64,000 nt of DNA from NCBI GenBank assembly GCA_023313575.1, contig JAJTTP010000001.1:3534001-3598000 (forward strand), given 5' to 3'. The notes below the pieces were generated by a model that had not been told where the DNA came from, ran no database searches, and saw nothing but the letters and a program-made list of their open reading frames with translations. The stretch comes from Eutypella sp. D-1 (lineage: Eukaryota; Ascomycota; Sordariomycetes; Xylariales; Diatrypaceae). Shown here piece by piece: positions 47,549 to 58,200 of this stretch. Both the position numbers and the translations under genes were made by a program. Position 1 is the first letter of the stretch. Each line of letters starts with the position of its first letter.

Positions 47549-48643
47549 ATGAGAGGTTCTTCGAAGCCACGGAACAACATCCCAATGCCGCTCCGTGAAA
47601 GGATCGCCCGGCGGTTTGGTGACAGTGTGAGCCCCCCTCGTAGCCGAAGTGCTTCTCGCCGACGGCGCTCAAGAACAATGCAGCTGTCTCCCTCACCTTC
47701 GCCCACCCAGCCCTACCTCTCATGTAAGTGGAAAGAAATGACTCGCGCTCGTTACGCCCCGAATAACTGCAGCCATGACTGATTATCTTAGATCACGATG
47801 TTCTCTGTACGTAATTCCATCTCCCTCGGCTCGTGACGTGACGCGCCCGGCGTCGCTGACTTAAAGCCTCTCTCCAGTGACCTACGAAGACGTGAAGTCT
47901 CTTAAGAACGACTGGTTAACCGACAATGTACGCGCCCCTCACCCCCTTCCGTCAAAATACCCTTCTTCAGAACGAAATGAATGGTTCCCGCTCCGCTGGG
48001 AGGGAATTAATCTGTCTAACATGACGCATCTCACTAGAACATCGCCTTTTGGGAGGAATTTCTCGAGCACGAGATCCTCACCAAGTACCCGCAGGCCCGC
48101 ATTATCCTGTTACGGCCATCGATGACCTTTCTTCTAATGAAGAATAAGAACACCGACATGGTCCGGTCTGCCCTACCGGATTTCCGAGGCGTCACCCACA
48201 TCTTCCTACCGATCAACGACAACCGAAATGTATCACTTGCTGAAGGTGGGAGCCATTGGTCCTTATTACTAGTCAGTGTCCTCGACGGCGTAGCCTTTCA
48301 CTATGATTCACTAGACGGCGCAAATAATGCAGAGGCATGGGAGGCTACTAAGAGATTATCCAATGTCCTCGGGAAGTCTCTACGGTTTCACTACCTGGCG
48401 GACTGTCCGCAACAGGAAAACGGCAGCGACTGCGGCGTCTTCGTCTGCATCATGATGCGCCACTTACTCGTTAAGCGCCTGTTAGCAGTGAATGCGGGAG
48501 AGAAGATCTCGATGAGCATGGCACACAAGGCCATCGACAGCTACGGAGCGCGTAAGGAAATGCTCAGGATCGTCGAGTCCCTGCGTAAGGAAGGGGAACG
48601 GAGACGCCTTACCCCGAGCAATACGCCCCCGAGAATCGAATAG
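47549..48643 (+). CDS. C48-family cysteine protease, NEDD8-specific (Nep2/Den1 type)
   Basis: Four exons, 47549-47723, 47792-47806, 47878-47927 and 48038-48643, join in phase to 281 residues. Exon 2 is only 15 nt (reading YHDVL across its junctions). The Ulp1-type catalytic set is complete: His153 in GSHWSLLLV, Asp170 in FHYDSL, the oxyanion Gln at 205-206, and Cys212 in NGSDCGVFVC. The small size, the start of the domain at LTYEDVKSLKNDWLTDNNIAFWEEF, and the lack of a long regulatory region fit Den1/SENP8-like deneddylases, which remove NEDD8 from cullins and other proteins. SUMO-specific Ulp1 proteins are usually much longer. The first 50 residues are a basic, Ser/Arg-rich tail. Confidence 0.85.
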
Positions 48644-50019
48644 GAGCACCGGCGCAACTTCGCTTGTTGGGGAGGATCTGCCCCTTCATGGTTTACCAAA
48701 TTCATACCAGGCTGTTTTCGGGCGAAGCGAGACCCAGCGGGGAGCTGAGCGATCCGGATCGAGTTCCAGGATACCCATCCGCTGTCGCAAGACTCTAAAG
48801 TAACTATCATGTCGAGCGTGGGCGTACTCTCGGTGGTGGCTCATCGTAGATGAGCTCGACGATGCCCATGCCGTCCAAGTTTTGTTCATTTGCAATTAGG
48901 TCCCGCTTGGTTTTGTCCCTTCATCCTTTCAATTCGGTGGGGGCGCGGCTCAACGAGCCGGAAGTGCTTTATTGGTTCTTGTTTGGGCTCTGCTTAGACT
49001 GTTGGCCTACAACTTTCGGTCTACAGTTCATATATACAAGCCGAGGCCTGTGGAAATTCGCGATAATAAATTCGTCGTCAACAGACAACGGCATAGAGGC
49101 ATGCGAGGGTTGAGCACAAAGATGCGGGGCGCATGGGATAGAGAAAGGCTGGGGGTTACACAAAGAGCGTTTTGACACGTGCATCGTCCTCATGAAGCAA
49201 TGATATCTGAAGAATCTATACCATTGTCTTGCCACTGGGTTTATGGTGATGATGTAATTGGAGAAACCATTGTACGATATGAATGACGAGCATGGAACTG
49301 ATCAACACAACCCCCGCCTACCGTTCCCAGCAACTCGGACCAGCCGAGATCTGTGCGGGGAGTATGTGCGACCGAAGCGCTCCAAGAGTGCCAAGGCCAA
49401 CGAGAAGACGGCGGGGAAGATCCGTATGCATTCCGACGCCTAAACATCCATCTATAAGCGCCATGCGCCACGTTTACCAGCTCGACTTCAAAATCCGAGA
49501 CCCCGAATGCCTTTGGAGATCAAAGACATCTACGCAAGAGCACGTATAGAAACATAGACATTTACCAGGCATAATGTGTAAGCTGATTTTATCCCGCTAT
49601 GTTGATAGAGGATGCTTGATTAAAGGTCGAGCAGATAATAGTCGAGTCACAATCTTGCAGATTTTTAAGCATGAATTTAGTAACTGTGTTCCTTACACGG
49701 GTTTATCACGGGGTGCAAAAGCGACTTACCTCAAAATCAGTTCTTTTATTAGGTTAAACAAAGCTTATCGCAGCTACATTCCTACTCCTGGGTCTCTTCT
49801 CAGCAGCGATTCCCTCTCTCCCCCCTTTTTTCTTTGTCTTTTCTTCGTTGTTATTTCTCTTGCAAAAAAAATGGAAAAAAACAAGAAACAGGACGAAAAC
49901 AACTCCGACAGCTTACGTTGTCGCAGAGGAAAATCAAATATGGTCGAGAGCAAAGATGGGAATGGCCTTACCTCGAAGGGATCCTCGAAGAGATCTAGTT
50001 TCCTATGACAGCGTCAAGA
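48644..50019. other. intergenic region between convergent genes
   Basis: No gene is supported. The open frames are short and look unlike protein. A T-rich stretch with an A-run lies near 49.83-49.89 kb. Confidence 0.6.
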
Positions 50020-51447
50020 TCACCTTAGGCGGCGTGGTGGAAGCGGCTCACTGTCGATAGTGAGAGGAAATAAGCGGCCCTTGGTTTCATACCATACCCC
50101 CGCCTTAACGATTTCTCTGATCACGTCCATCTCGTCTTCGGTACGCGGTGGATATAAGATCACGAGTCCCTCAGGGACGGGCAAGCGCCTGCGGCAAATA
50201 CGGTGGAAATAAAAGCTCCAGAACCACCCCTTCGTGGCAAACGGGTGACGCTGTCCCCACCCTCGTTCAATCACGACAGCAATATCCTCGGGATGAAGTG
50301 CGACGTGCGAGGTACCATCGCGATACGGGTGGTAGATCTCGCCGCCGAACTCGTTCGGCCCGTTATAGCTAAGCACCGTGTCTAGCGGGCCGTGGTCGGC
50401 GGTGTTCACTTGGATGGGGGTCCCTGGAGGATTGCTGTCGCTGTTGAGGATGCGCCGAACTGCCGGAAGGCCGGGCTCGAGGTACGAAGGGAAAATCTCG
50501 ATCAGCGGGTTGTCGTTGGAGGGATCGAAAGCGCTTCCCTCGAATTGGTTGTTGACCACCTCTGTCATCATTCGTTCAAGGGCGAGCGCGGTACCCGGTG
50601 CGACGCGCTGGTCGACCTGGCGGTGCGGGGTGACGCCCTTGATGGTGGGACGCTGCCCATCGCGGGCAGGAAGATATCCTAAACGCCCGCGGTACGGGTC
50701 AGCGTTAGGGTCGATGCGTGGGTACTCGAGGGGGTCTACGTTGGCAAGCCAAGCTCTAAAACGGGCGAGTCCCCAACCGTAGAAAGTGGGAGCACTGCCA
50801 CCGCGTCCTAACGACAAGAAGAGATCGTAATCGGTGTAGATCCAGTAGATCCAGTCACCTACCCACCAAGCTGTGTAGAGAGGGATCAGTTGTTGCCAAA
50901 AGAGGACCGAGTCGGCGAAAACCCGCTCCCACAAACTCCGGTAGATCAACTTCAACAGTGCGTAGAGTGGAAAGCCTGCTTCCCAAATCATCTCGGTGAG
51001 GGGGACGACGATTCCGGGAACAAAAGAGAAGGCGGACGGGAAGACGCGGTGGGCGGCCCACAGGCTGGCAGCGGTGACCGCTGGCAGGAATACTATTGCC
51101 TGTATCTTGTTGAGGCCGAATCGCTTCCTCGTCCTGTCTGCATAGGCCGCGGCGGCCCCAGTCCAGCGGAGCGGGGCCCAAAGTATACTGGCTAGGGTGG
51201 CAATAACGATCACATGGGGCCAGTGCCTAGCCCATCGAACGGGCTTGACAATATAAGAAATGATGCTACCGATGGTAGTGGCGACTACAATTTTAACGTA
51301 GTACAACACGGTGAGCCTGGGATTTCTTATAAAGGCGAAGTAATCAAGTACACAGTCGATTAGGCAAAAGCCCACGATGATCGACCACGCAAATACTGCC
51401 TTGAACGCGCGGCCGGCGCGTTCGGCGCGTTCGGTCGCTGCCTGCAT
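50020..51447 (-). CDS. membrane protein with C-terminal luciferase-like (PF17648-type) domain
   Basis: A single exon of 475 residues from the ATG at 51447. The N-terminal half carries about four hydrophobic segments (near 16-38, 46-66, 77-97 and 113-135), so it is likely an integral membrane protein. After a hydrophilic middle, the C-terminus (about 375-460) shows the pattern of the fungal luciferase-domain family: GTSHVALHPED, then VIERGWGQRHPFA, then LPVPEGLVILYPPRTEDEM. Despite the name, most fungal members have no demonstrated light-emitting role, and their function is unknown. A hispidin-type bioluminescence cluster is not present around it. The domain assignment is from memory of the pattern. 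Confidence 0.7.
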   Translation of the reverse strand: MQAATERAERAGRAFKAVFAWSIIVGFCLIDCVLDYFAFIRNPRLTVLYYVKIVVATTIGSIISYIVKPVRWARHWPHVIVIATLASILWAPLRWTGAAAAYADRTRKRFGLNKIQAIVFLPAVTAASLWAAHRVFPSAFSFVPGIVVPLTEMIWEAGFPLYALLKLIYRSLWERVFADSVLFWQQLIPLYTAWWVGDWIYWIYTDYDLFLSLGRGGSAPTFYGWGLARFRAWLANVDPLEYPRIDPNADPYRGRLGYLPARDGQRPTIKGVTPHRQVDQRVAPGTALALERMMTEVVNNQFEGSAFDPSNDNPLIEIFPSYLEPGLPAVRRILNSDSNPPGTPIQVNTADHGPLDTVLSYNGPNEFGGEIYHPYRDGTSHVALHPEDIAVVIERGWGQRHPFATKGWFWSFYFHRICRRRLPVPEGLVILYPPRTEDEMDVIREIVKAGVWYETKGRLFPLTIDSEPLPPRRLR

Positions 51448-51573
51448 TCTTTTCTGAGTTTGGGTTCGCTGTGCTTACTTCTGAGTGAGTGTTGATGATG
51501 CTGGTATGGATTGGACTGGATTGTCTTGATCTGGGTTGGAAATTCTGGCCGATCTTGGGCAGACCGGCACACT

Positions 51574-51581
51574 TATTTATA
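51574..51581 (-). promoter_or_regulatory. TATA box of the luciferase-domain gene
   Basis: TATAAATA on the minus strand, 127 bases before the ATG at 51447. Confidence 0.45.
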
Positions 51582-52201
51582 ACCTTCGCGCTCAACATAT
51601 TCTCCCCTACTGTTCAGGCACTCATCACGAACAACCTGAAGCCGTTTCCTCGAACGAGGCTCCTCCCACACCCCTGATCTGGGACGCAGAAGCTGTTCAC
51701 CAGCCTTGGCTGAGAGATATGTATGCTGGCTGTGCACTTGCGTACGTAACAAAGGGGTTAAGCGGAAACAACATAACAACTACCTTGTTCACACAGAGCC
51801 AAGCTGTAGGGACAAAGAGTCGAACCAGGGGCTCCCACAATATCATTGTGGATATGGAAGAAGAGCATTGGCTGAGTCCCGCCTTTCAGCCTGACTTCAC
51901 CTACGAGGATACTACTGGTCGCATATTTCTCAGAACCTTCAGATCTGGCTTTACCTTGAAAGACTTGCACCTTTTCCTACAGTGACTGAGATCACTTTTA
52001 TGCATGTTCATCATTTCTATTCGTGATCTACCCAACTGACACGAGTTCGAAGTTGTGATGAGATTAATTATGTACAATACAGCCTATCTATTTACATACA
52101 CGCCATTCTAGAATATGGCCACTCCCAGTCATCCCGCTTCTCTCCTTGACATCTCGAGAATTAACCCTGGTCTTCATGTGTGGCCACCACTAGAAAGGTG
52201 T
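51582..52201. other. intergenic region
   Basis: A plus-strand frame (about 51.72-51.98 kb, ATG at 51720) stays open for 88 codons but matches nothing known and would overlap the upstream region of the luciferase-domain gene. I do not call it. Confidence 0.5.
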
Positions 52202-53848
52202 TCAGCAGCCAGCAGCGCCGGCGGGGTCAGTCCCGCAGGCCGTCTCGGGGTAGTAGCCGCGGTCAAAGGCGAAGCTGCACAGGCCAAGATAGCCGCAGCG
52301 CCCCGGGAGGTTGACGAGAGGGTAGCCCTTCCTGCCCGTGCTGTTAGGGAGCGGCTTCTGGCTGCCGAAGGCCAGGCAGGTGCAGGTACCCTCCGGGCAG
52401 TACCCGTACTGGCAGGCGAAATTGCAGAGGCCCTCGAAGTTCCCCTCACCGGTACCGCCGACACAGACCTGGCCTGAGGGCGGGGGTGGAGGGGGGTTGT
52501 TACCGCCGCCGCCGCCACCACCTCCACCGCCTGGGGCCGAGCCGCCGGAGCTCCCAACCCACGCGTTGAAGTTCTTGATACCGTTCCGGCAGTTCGTGGT
52601 GATCGAAGCGCCCCTGACCTCGGATACGGTATTCCCGCCACGGGACACGGTGACGACGACCTCGCCGGTGGCGCCGTTGAACGGCACGCTGCCGTGGTAG
52701 ATGCCGGCGCCGCCCGCAGGCGTGCTCTCCCAGCTGCCCTGGCGGACAGCGCCGCCGATGGAGACAGTGACGTCGGCTGAGGAGCCGAGCAGCGCCGAGT
52801 AGAAGACGCGGTCCTGTACGACGGCGGTGGGGTCGAGGACCTGTTGGCCGTGGCCGGGGTCGTTGCCGGTGGTGCCGCCGTTGCTGCACGCGTTGTTGGG
52901 ATTCACACGGTACCAGGTGCTAAGGCCCTCGCTCGACACGGGTGGCGCGTTGCCCGTCTTGTACTGCTGGATGAGGTAGGGCAGGAAGGCGCGCCAGCCG
53001 TCGTGCGGCATGCCCTCGACGTAGTTGTAGGGGGCCTGGCCGTCAGTGAAGAGCCCGAACTCCGACTCGTGCAGCGGCCCGATATAGTGCGACTCCCCGA
53101 AATCGTTCCATGTGAGGATCTCGACCAGGTCCGGCTGCACCTGGAGGACCTGTTGCCACCGGTCGAACCAGAGGTCGTCGCCGCGCCACACCCAGTTCTT
53201 CGACCAGCCCGGCAGGTTGGTGTAGAACCACGGCGCCACCGGCATCATGTAGGGTTTGCCGCCCAGCGCCGCCTTGTAGTCGTTGTCGATGTTGATGTTC
53301 TTGTCGTTGGCACCCTCAGGCCACGCGTCCCAGCTGAACAGGCCGTCGACGACGCCAGTTCCCGCGGCGGCCTGGGGCCCGATTGAGGACCAGTCCGGCA
53401 CGAAGAAGGCGCCCGTACTAGAGCGAATGCGACCCCAATCCTGGATGTTGTCGACGCCCTCGAAGGTAGAAACGAGGGGCTGCGCGCCCTGCTTCCAGTA
53501 CGAGCCGCGGCCCTTATAGTTATTGACGAGGCCGATGACTGTGTCCGCGTTCCAGGCGCCCCACGCCTTATAGTCAAAGGAGAAGAACAGCTTGAACCCG
53601 CGCGCGTCAGCGGCCGCGAAAGCCTTTTCCAGCGATGCGCCGTTGCTGTTGTCGCCCGCCGCGATGTTCAGCGCGAACCCGTCGATCCCCGCGTCCTGGG
53701 CCAGCTTAATGTCCGCCTCCCAGTCCGCCTGCGAAAACGCCTGCACGTTGCCCACCATGAAGTGCGCGAAGACGGCCTTAGCCTCAGCTAGGGCGGACCG
53801 GCCCGCAAGGGCGCCGGCCAAAATCGGAAGGAGTTGTCTAAGTCTCAT
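52202..53848 (-). CDS. secreted GH71 alpha-1,3-glucanase (mutanase)
   Basis: Intronless, 548 residues, with a signal peptide (MRLRQLLPILAGALAGRSALA). GH71 enzymes cleave alpha-1,3-glucan, a polymer of fungal cell walls, during wall remodelling, autolysis or attack on other fungi. The catalytic domain (about 22-430) has the family start KAVFAHFMVGN, the FFSFDYKAWGAW segment (Asp92), and the WNDFGESHYIGP motif holding Asp249 and Glu252, the acidic pair known to be essential in S. pombe Agn1. A Gly run and Pro run (about 436-462) form a linker. The C-terminus carries two similar Cys-rich units (GLCNFACQYGYCPEGTC, then GLCSFAFDRGYYPETAC) in place of the usual starch-binding-like modules; the second has lost Cys residues the first keeps. 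The use in self-wall turnover or mycoparasitism cannot be separated by sequence. Confidence 0.93.
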   Translation of the reverse strand: MRLRQLLPILAGALAGRSALAEAKAVFAHFMVGNVQAFSQADWEADIKLAQDAGIDGFALNIAAGDNSNGASLEKAFAAADARGFKLFFSFDYKAWGAWNADTVIGLVNNYKGRGSYWKQGAQPLVSTFEGVDNIQDWGRIRSSTGAFFVPDWSSIGPQAAAGTGVVDGLFSWDAWPEGANDKNINIDNDYKAALGGKPYMMPVAPWFYTNLPGWSKNWVWRGDDLWFDRWQQVLQVQPDLVEILTWNDFGESHYIGPLHESEFGLFTDGQAPYNYVEGMPHDGWRAFLPYLIQQYKTGNAPPVSSEGLSTWYRVNPNNACSNGGTTGNDPGHGQQVLDPTAVVQDRVFYSALLGSSADVTVSIGGAVRQGSWESTPAGGAGIYHGSVPFNGATGEVVVTVSRGGNTVSEVRGASITTNCRNGIKNFNAWVGSSGGSAPGGGGGGGGGGNNPPPPPPSGQVCVGGTGEGNFEGLCNFACQYGYCPEGTCTCLAFGSQKPLPNSTGRKGYPLVNLPGRCGYLGLCSFAFDRGYYPETACGTDPAGAAGC

Positions 53849-53926
53849 TTTTTAAAAAGGCGTTTGCGGGACAAAGCCTGATGGCGATGATCATAACCAA
53901 GTCCGTACGGGCCGGGGATGGGAGCC

Positions 53927-53934
53927 CTTATATA
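53927..53934 (-). promoter_or_regulatory. TATA box of the GH71 gene
   Basis: TATATAAG on the minus strand, 79 bases before the ATG at 53848. A GCGGGG (CreA-type SYGGRG) element lies further upstream near 53982. Confidence 0.5.
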
Positions 53935-55250
53935 CTCGAGCGCCTTTCAAAGGAACTTACCTCGCTGGCAAGACCACCAATGGCGGGGAGGTGATGCCCT
54001 GGTAGCCTTGCAGAGCCCGACCTCTAGGCTTGGTCACGGTGACGAGGGCAACATGGCGCTACACCAGGTACTACTAAGCAGCACGCAGACTCGCTACGCA
54101 TTCCACATTCGGCAGCTGCTACAAATATTTCCATGTTCTGGGCCTTGGAAGAGCCATGAAGTCATGGCACGAATTGCTAAGTGTAACCATTATCCAGCTC
54201 GATGGCGCGCAGGCTGGCGCCACCCGTGGTCCCCTCGGTCTAATAGTAAGCGTGATAGCTGAAAAACAACAAGCGGATTTCTAGAAGAGCGGGGGTAGTC
54301 CGATGGGCTTGGTCAACCCTAGGTCCCGATCTGTACCAGCCCAATCTGCCGGGCTGACTGGAACCCTTTCCGACCCTAACCACAATACGCAGGTGCGAAT
54401 CGGAACAGGTTCTTCTGAATGGGGGACACCGTATTGGCGTTGCCTTACCGTAATGCACCATCAATTCCTATATCCACTTTTAACGGTGCGTTTATGCTAT
54501 CCTCGGCATGGTTTGTTTTTGCTGCTATAGATCAGTTGATAAAGGCTAGATCGCTGCAGGGGTTCGAAATTCTTAGACCAATGTGTTCATGGCACTGACA
54601 AAGTAGGTAAGCTATAAAAAGAGCTTACAGAGGCCCACGATGGCTTCAGTCTCCGCCTTGGAAATAAGGGCTTACTAACGGCATTCGCCGAACGGCCAAC
54701 AAAGGTTCCCGGTGCCCCTTGGCCTTCACAATTCAAAGGCTTACTGGTTCTAGATGGGTATGGCCTCCGGCTATGAATCTTGTGCTCGTAAATAGATCGG
54801 AAATACGGCCTGCAATAACGTAGAATATGGGACAGTCGCATGCCAAGTGCGAGAAGAAGGCCGGTAGCGCAATGTTATACGAGGTTTATTACTATCCTTA
54901 TGCCTTTATACTAAACTAGGGCAAAACCTCAAAGACACCCAGAGCCCGTGTATCAGACATATATTCTATTAGGTATAGACTTATTAGCCAAGTCCCTGGG
55001 GAGGAGAGGAGGGCGTCGTTTCTATCTAATGACACCGGCTATAACGTAGCGTACATACAGGGAATAGAGAGGAAACAAGAACACCAAGGTAGGAGTAGGG
55101 GTATAGAAGTATTCGTAATGTTGATGGTAAAAGAATTTCTCGCAATGCATGCCTGCCTGCCCTTCTGTGAGAACGCTCTGAATGACAACACAGACCCTGT
55201 AACTTTCTGCTTCATAACTTACACATAGATAGTTTCGCGCACTTGGCCGT
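53935..55250. other. intergenic region
   Basis: It holds the upstream region of the GH71 gene and the 3' flank of the ABC exporter. No gene is supported. Confidence 0.6.
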
Positions 55251-58200
55251 TCACCGGTCGAGGGCCTGGCTCTGGCACTGTTTACGGAATAAAGTCAGCA
55301 AAAAGTAACAAGGTAGAAACAAGGAGCAAAGGGGGCATGGAAGGAAAGAAGATGGGAAAGGGATCATTTACCATATTCCAGTAGACGCCGCGGCGCTTCA
55401 GGAGCTCTGCATGATTGCCGTGCTCGAGGACCTTGCCCTCGCCGATGACGAAAATGACGTCAGCGTTCTGGACGGTGGCGAGGCGGTGGGCGACGACCAC
55501 CATGGTGCGGCCGTGGGCAGCGCGCTCGAAGGCAGCCTGGACGAGACGTTCGCTCTCAGAGTCAAGGCTGCTAGTGGCCTCGTCAAGGAGCAAGATGCGA
55601 GGGTCGCGCACGAGTGCGCGGGCGATAGCTATGCGCTGTTTCTGTCCACCAGACAGCGACACGCCCTTGCTGCCGATCTCGGTGTCGTAGCCATCTGGCA
55701 GCGACGCGATAAAGTCGTGGATGCTGGCGTCGCGGCACACGGCATGCAGACGTTCCTCAGACACCGCCCCCGGCTCAACGCCGAGCAGAATGTTTTCACG
55801 TAGCGTGCCCTGGAACAGCGAGGGCTCCTGTGCGACTAATGACAAGTTCCGCCGGTACGCGTATACGTCGAGCTCCGCAATGTCGACACCGTTGGCTAGG
55901 ATGTGACCGCGCTGCAAGTCATAGAATCGCTCGAGTAGCGACACGATACTCGTCTTGCCGCAGCCCGAGGCGCCAACAAGAGCGGCAAACTGGCCCTTCT
56001 CGATTGTGATGTCAATCCCGCGGAAGATTGACACGTCACGCGTCGGATACTTGAAGTGGACGTCCTTGAGCTCAATCTTGACGCCGCCCTCCGTGTCTGG
56101 GATCCGCGCCTTTTCACCTAGCGAGCCGCCCGCGGCCTGCCGGCTCTCGCGCACGCTTAGGATGCGGTTAGCGGCAGCCGAGGCCTGCGCGGCGTTGGGA
56201 CCCAGACTGAGGCCCTGTCCCGCGCTCTCGGCGCCCTGGATCACCGCCATGTAGCAGACGAGAAACTGGACAAGCCCATACTCGCGGGTCGCGAGGAGCC
56301 GTGAGCCGTACCAGAAGATGAGCGCTTGGCAGGCCAGACTGACACTGTCGGAGAAAGCAAAGATGGCCGTTGACCACTGCGCCTTTTTAAACGCTTTCTT
56401 CACATGGCCGGTGAGGAGGTTATGATAACGTGTGCAGACAGTGTCCTCTAGAGTCAGTGAGGTTACGGTTCTGAAAGCACCGATGCTCTCAGCAGCGAAC
56501 TGTGACGACTCCTGGAACACGGCAGCGTACATTTTTTCGAATTTGAGCTCGTACTTCAGACGGAAGAACCCGCCTATCATGCCGATCGGTACTGTGACAC
56601 AGGTCGCAACGAGGGCAAGCTTCCAGCCGAAGGCGAAGGAGATGGCGAGACACCCGATGAGGGTAAAGACGGAGGTGTAGACCATTGCCATATTAATCCC
56701 TAGCAGCTCCTCTAGCTGCTTCGGATCGCCGCCGACCCTCGCAGTCAAGGTGCCCGTTGAGTTCTCTTCTTGGTCGAAGAATAATGTCTTCTGGTGGAGC
56801 AGTCCTTCGAAATACTGCTGCCGATAGGTGGAGGAGATGTAGTACGCGAGATGGGTTGCCACGAACCCCATAACGAAGTAGGCGAATCCACACACGATGG
56901 CGAGCACCGTCCACATCAGAGACCAAAATTGAGACTCCGAGATAAAGGTCTCCCTAGATTCAGGTCCTAGAAGCGTGAAGATATTGACTAGCTTTGAAAA
57001 GAGGAAGGCCTGCATGGGGCTCGCCGCTGTTACGCTGGTTAGCATATATGTCCACTTGGCCAACCATCCTAATTATCCAGAAACTTACCTCCAGCAATCA
57101 TTGCAAAAACTATGGTCAAGCCGTAATAGGGAAATCGAGACTTTTGTTCGAAGAGCAGTTTGCCGAAGCTACCAACCAGGCCTCGGTCTTTCCAAGCAGC
57201 AGTCTTTGCCGTAGCCGTGGCTTCTGACAAGGCCGCGCTCTTCTCGCGCCTGAGGATCGCATCGAGATCTTCCTCCTGGTCATCTGAATCGGCAGCTTCA
57301 TTCGAGTCACCCAAGGCCAACTGCTGGGCATGTACCAAGCCATAGTACGTTCCAGCCTCGTTCTCAAGTAGCGTGTCGTGGGTGCCTTGCTCGACGACCT
57401 GGCCCTTCTTCAATACCACAATCGCATCGGCCTTCCTGATGGTGGATAGGCGATGGGCAATCGTAATGGTTGTTCTGTTCTGAGATACCTTGTCGAGAGC
57501 AGCCTGGACAATCCGCTCGCCTCGGACGTCGATGGCCGATGTGGCTTCATCAAGGATGAGGATCTTAGGTTTTTTTATGATGGCCCTTGCGATGCTGATG
57601 CGTTGGCGCTGTCCTCCAGAGAGTTTGGTTCCGCTATCCCCGACCATGGTGTCATAACCATCGGGGAGCCGGTCGATGAATTCATCAGCGAACGATTCCT
57701 TGCAGGCTTCCTTAACCAGTTCCTTCTTCCGCTCTTCACTCTCATCCTCAAAATCGGAGCCAATTAGCCCATGCGCGACGTTGTTGTAGATCGTATCATT
57801 GAACAGGAAAGGCTCCTGCTGAACAAGACCAATCTTAGATCGCCAGCATTTGAGATCAATATCATCTAATTGATGACCACTGATTGAGACCGAACCCCTC
57901 AACTCGACAGCTGGGCCAGTCTCCTCATGGTTAGGCTCGGGAGTGTCCTCGTCATCCTCGTCCGGATCGGCCGATGCCTTCCCTTTGGCCTTCTTTTTAT
58001 TCTCCATTTCCTTTTTCTTATCCTGTTCGACCGTCTTCGCGATTACGTGTTGGTCCTGGAGAGTATACCATCGCTCGATAAGGCCAACGATCGTACTCTT
58101 CCCAGATCCTGATGGGCCCACAATCGCCGTAAGCTTTCCGGCCTGGATTCGCAGGTTGAGCCCATCCAACACCTTCACATGCGGTCGGCTCGGATAGGCA

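Noticed and set aside
50020..51447. Possible bioluminescence (hispidin-type) cluster suggested by the luciferase-like domain
   Set aside because: No polyketide synthase, hydroxylase or hydrolase partner is nearby, and this domain is common in non-luminous ascomycetes.
51536..51985. Plus-strand frame of up to 149 codons before the luciferase-domain gene
   Set aside because: The first ATG leaves 88 codons, there is no domain, and it overlaps a likely promoter. A decayed gene is possible but unsupported.
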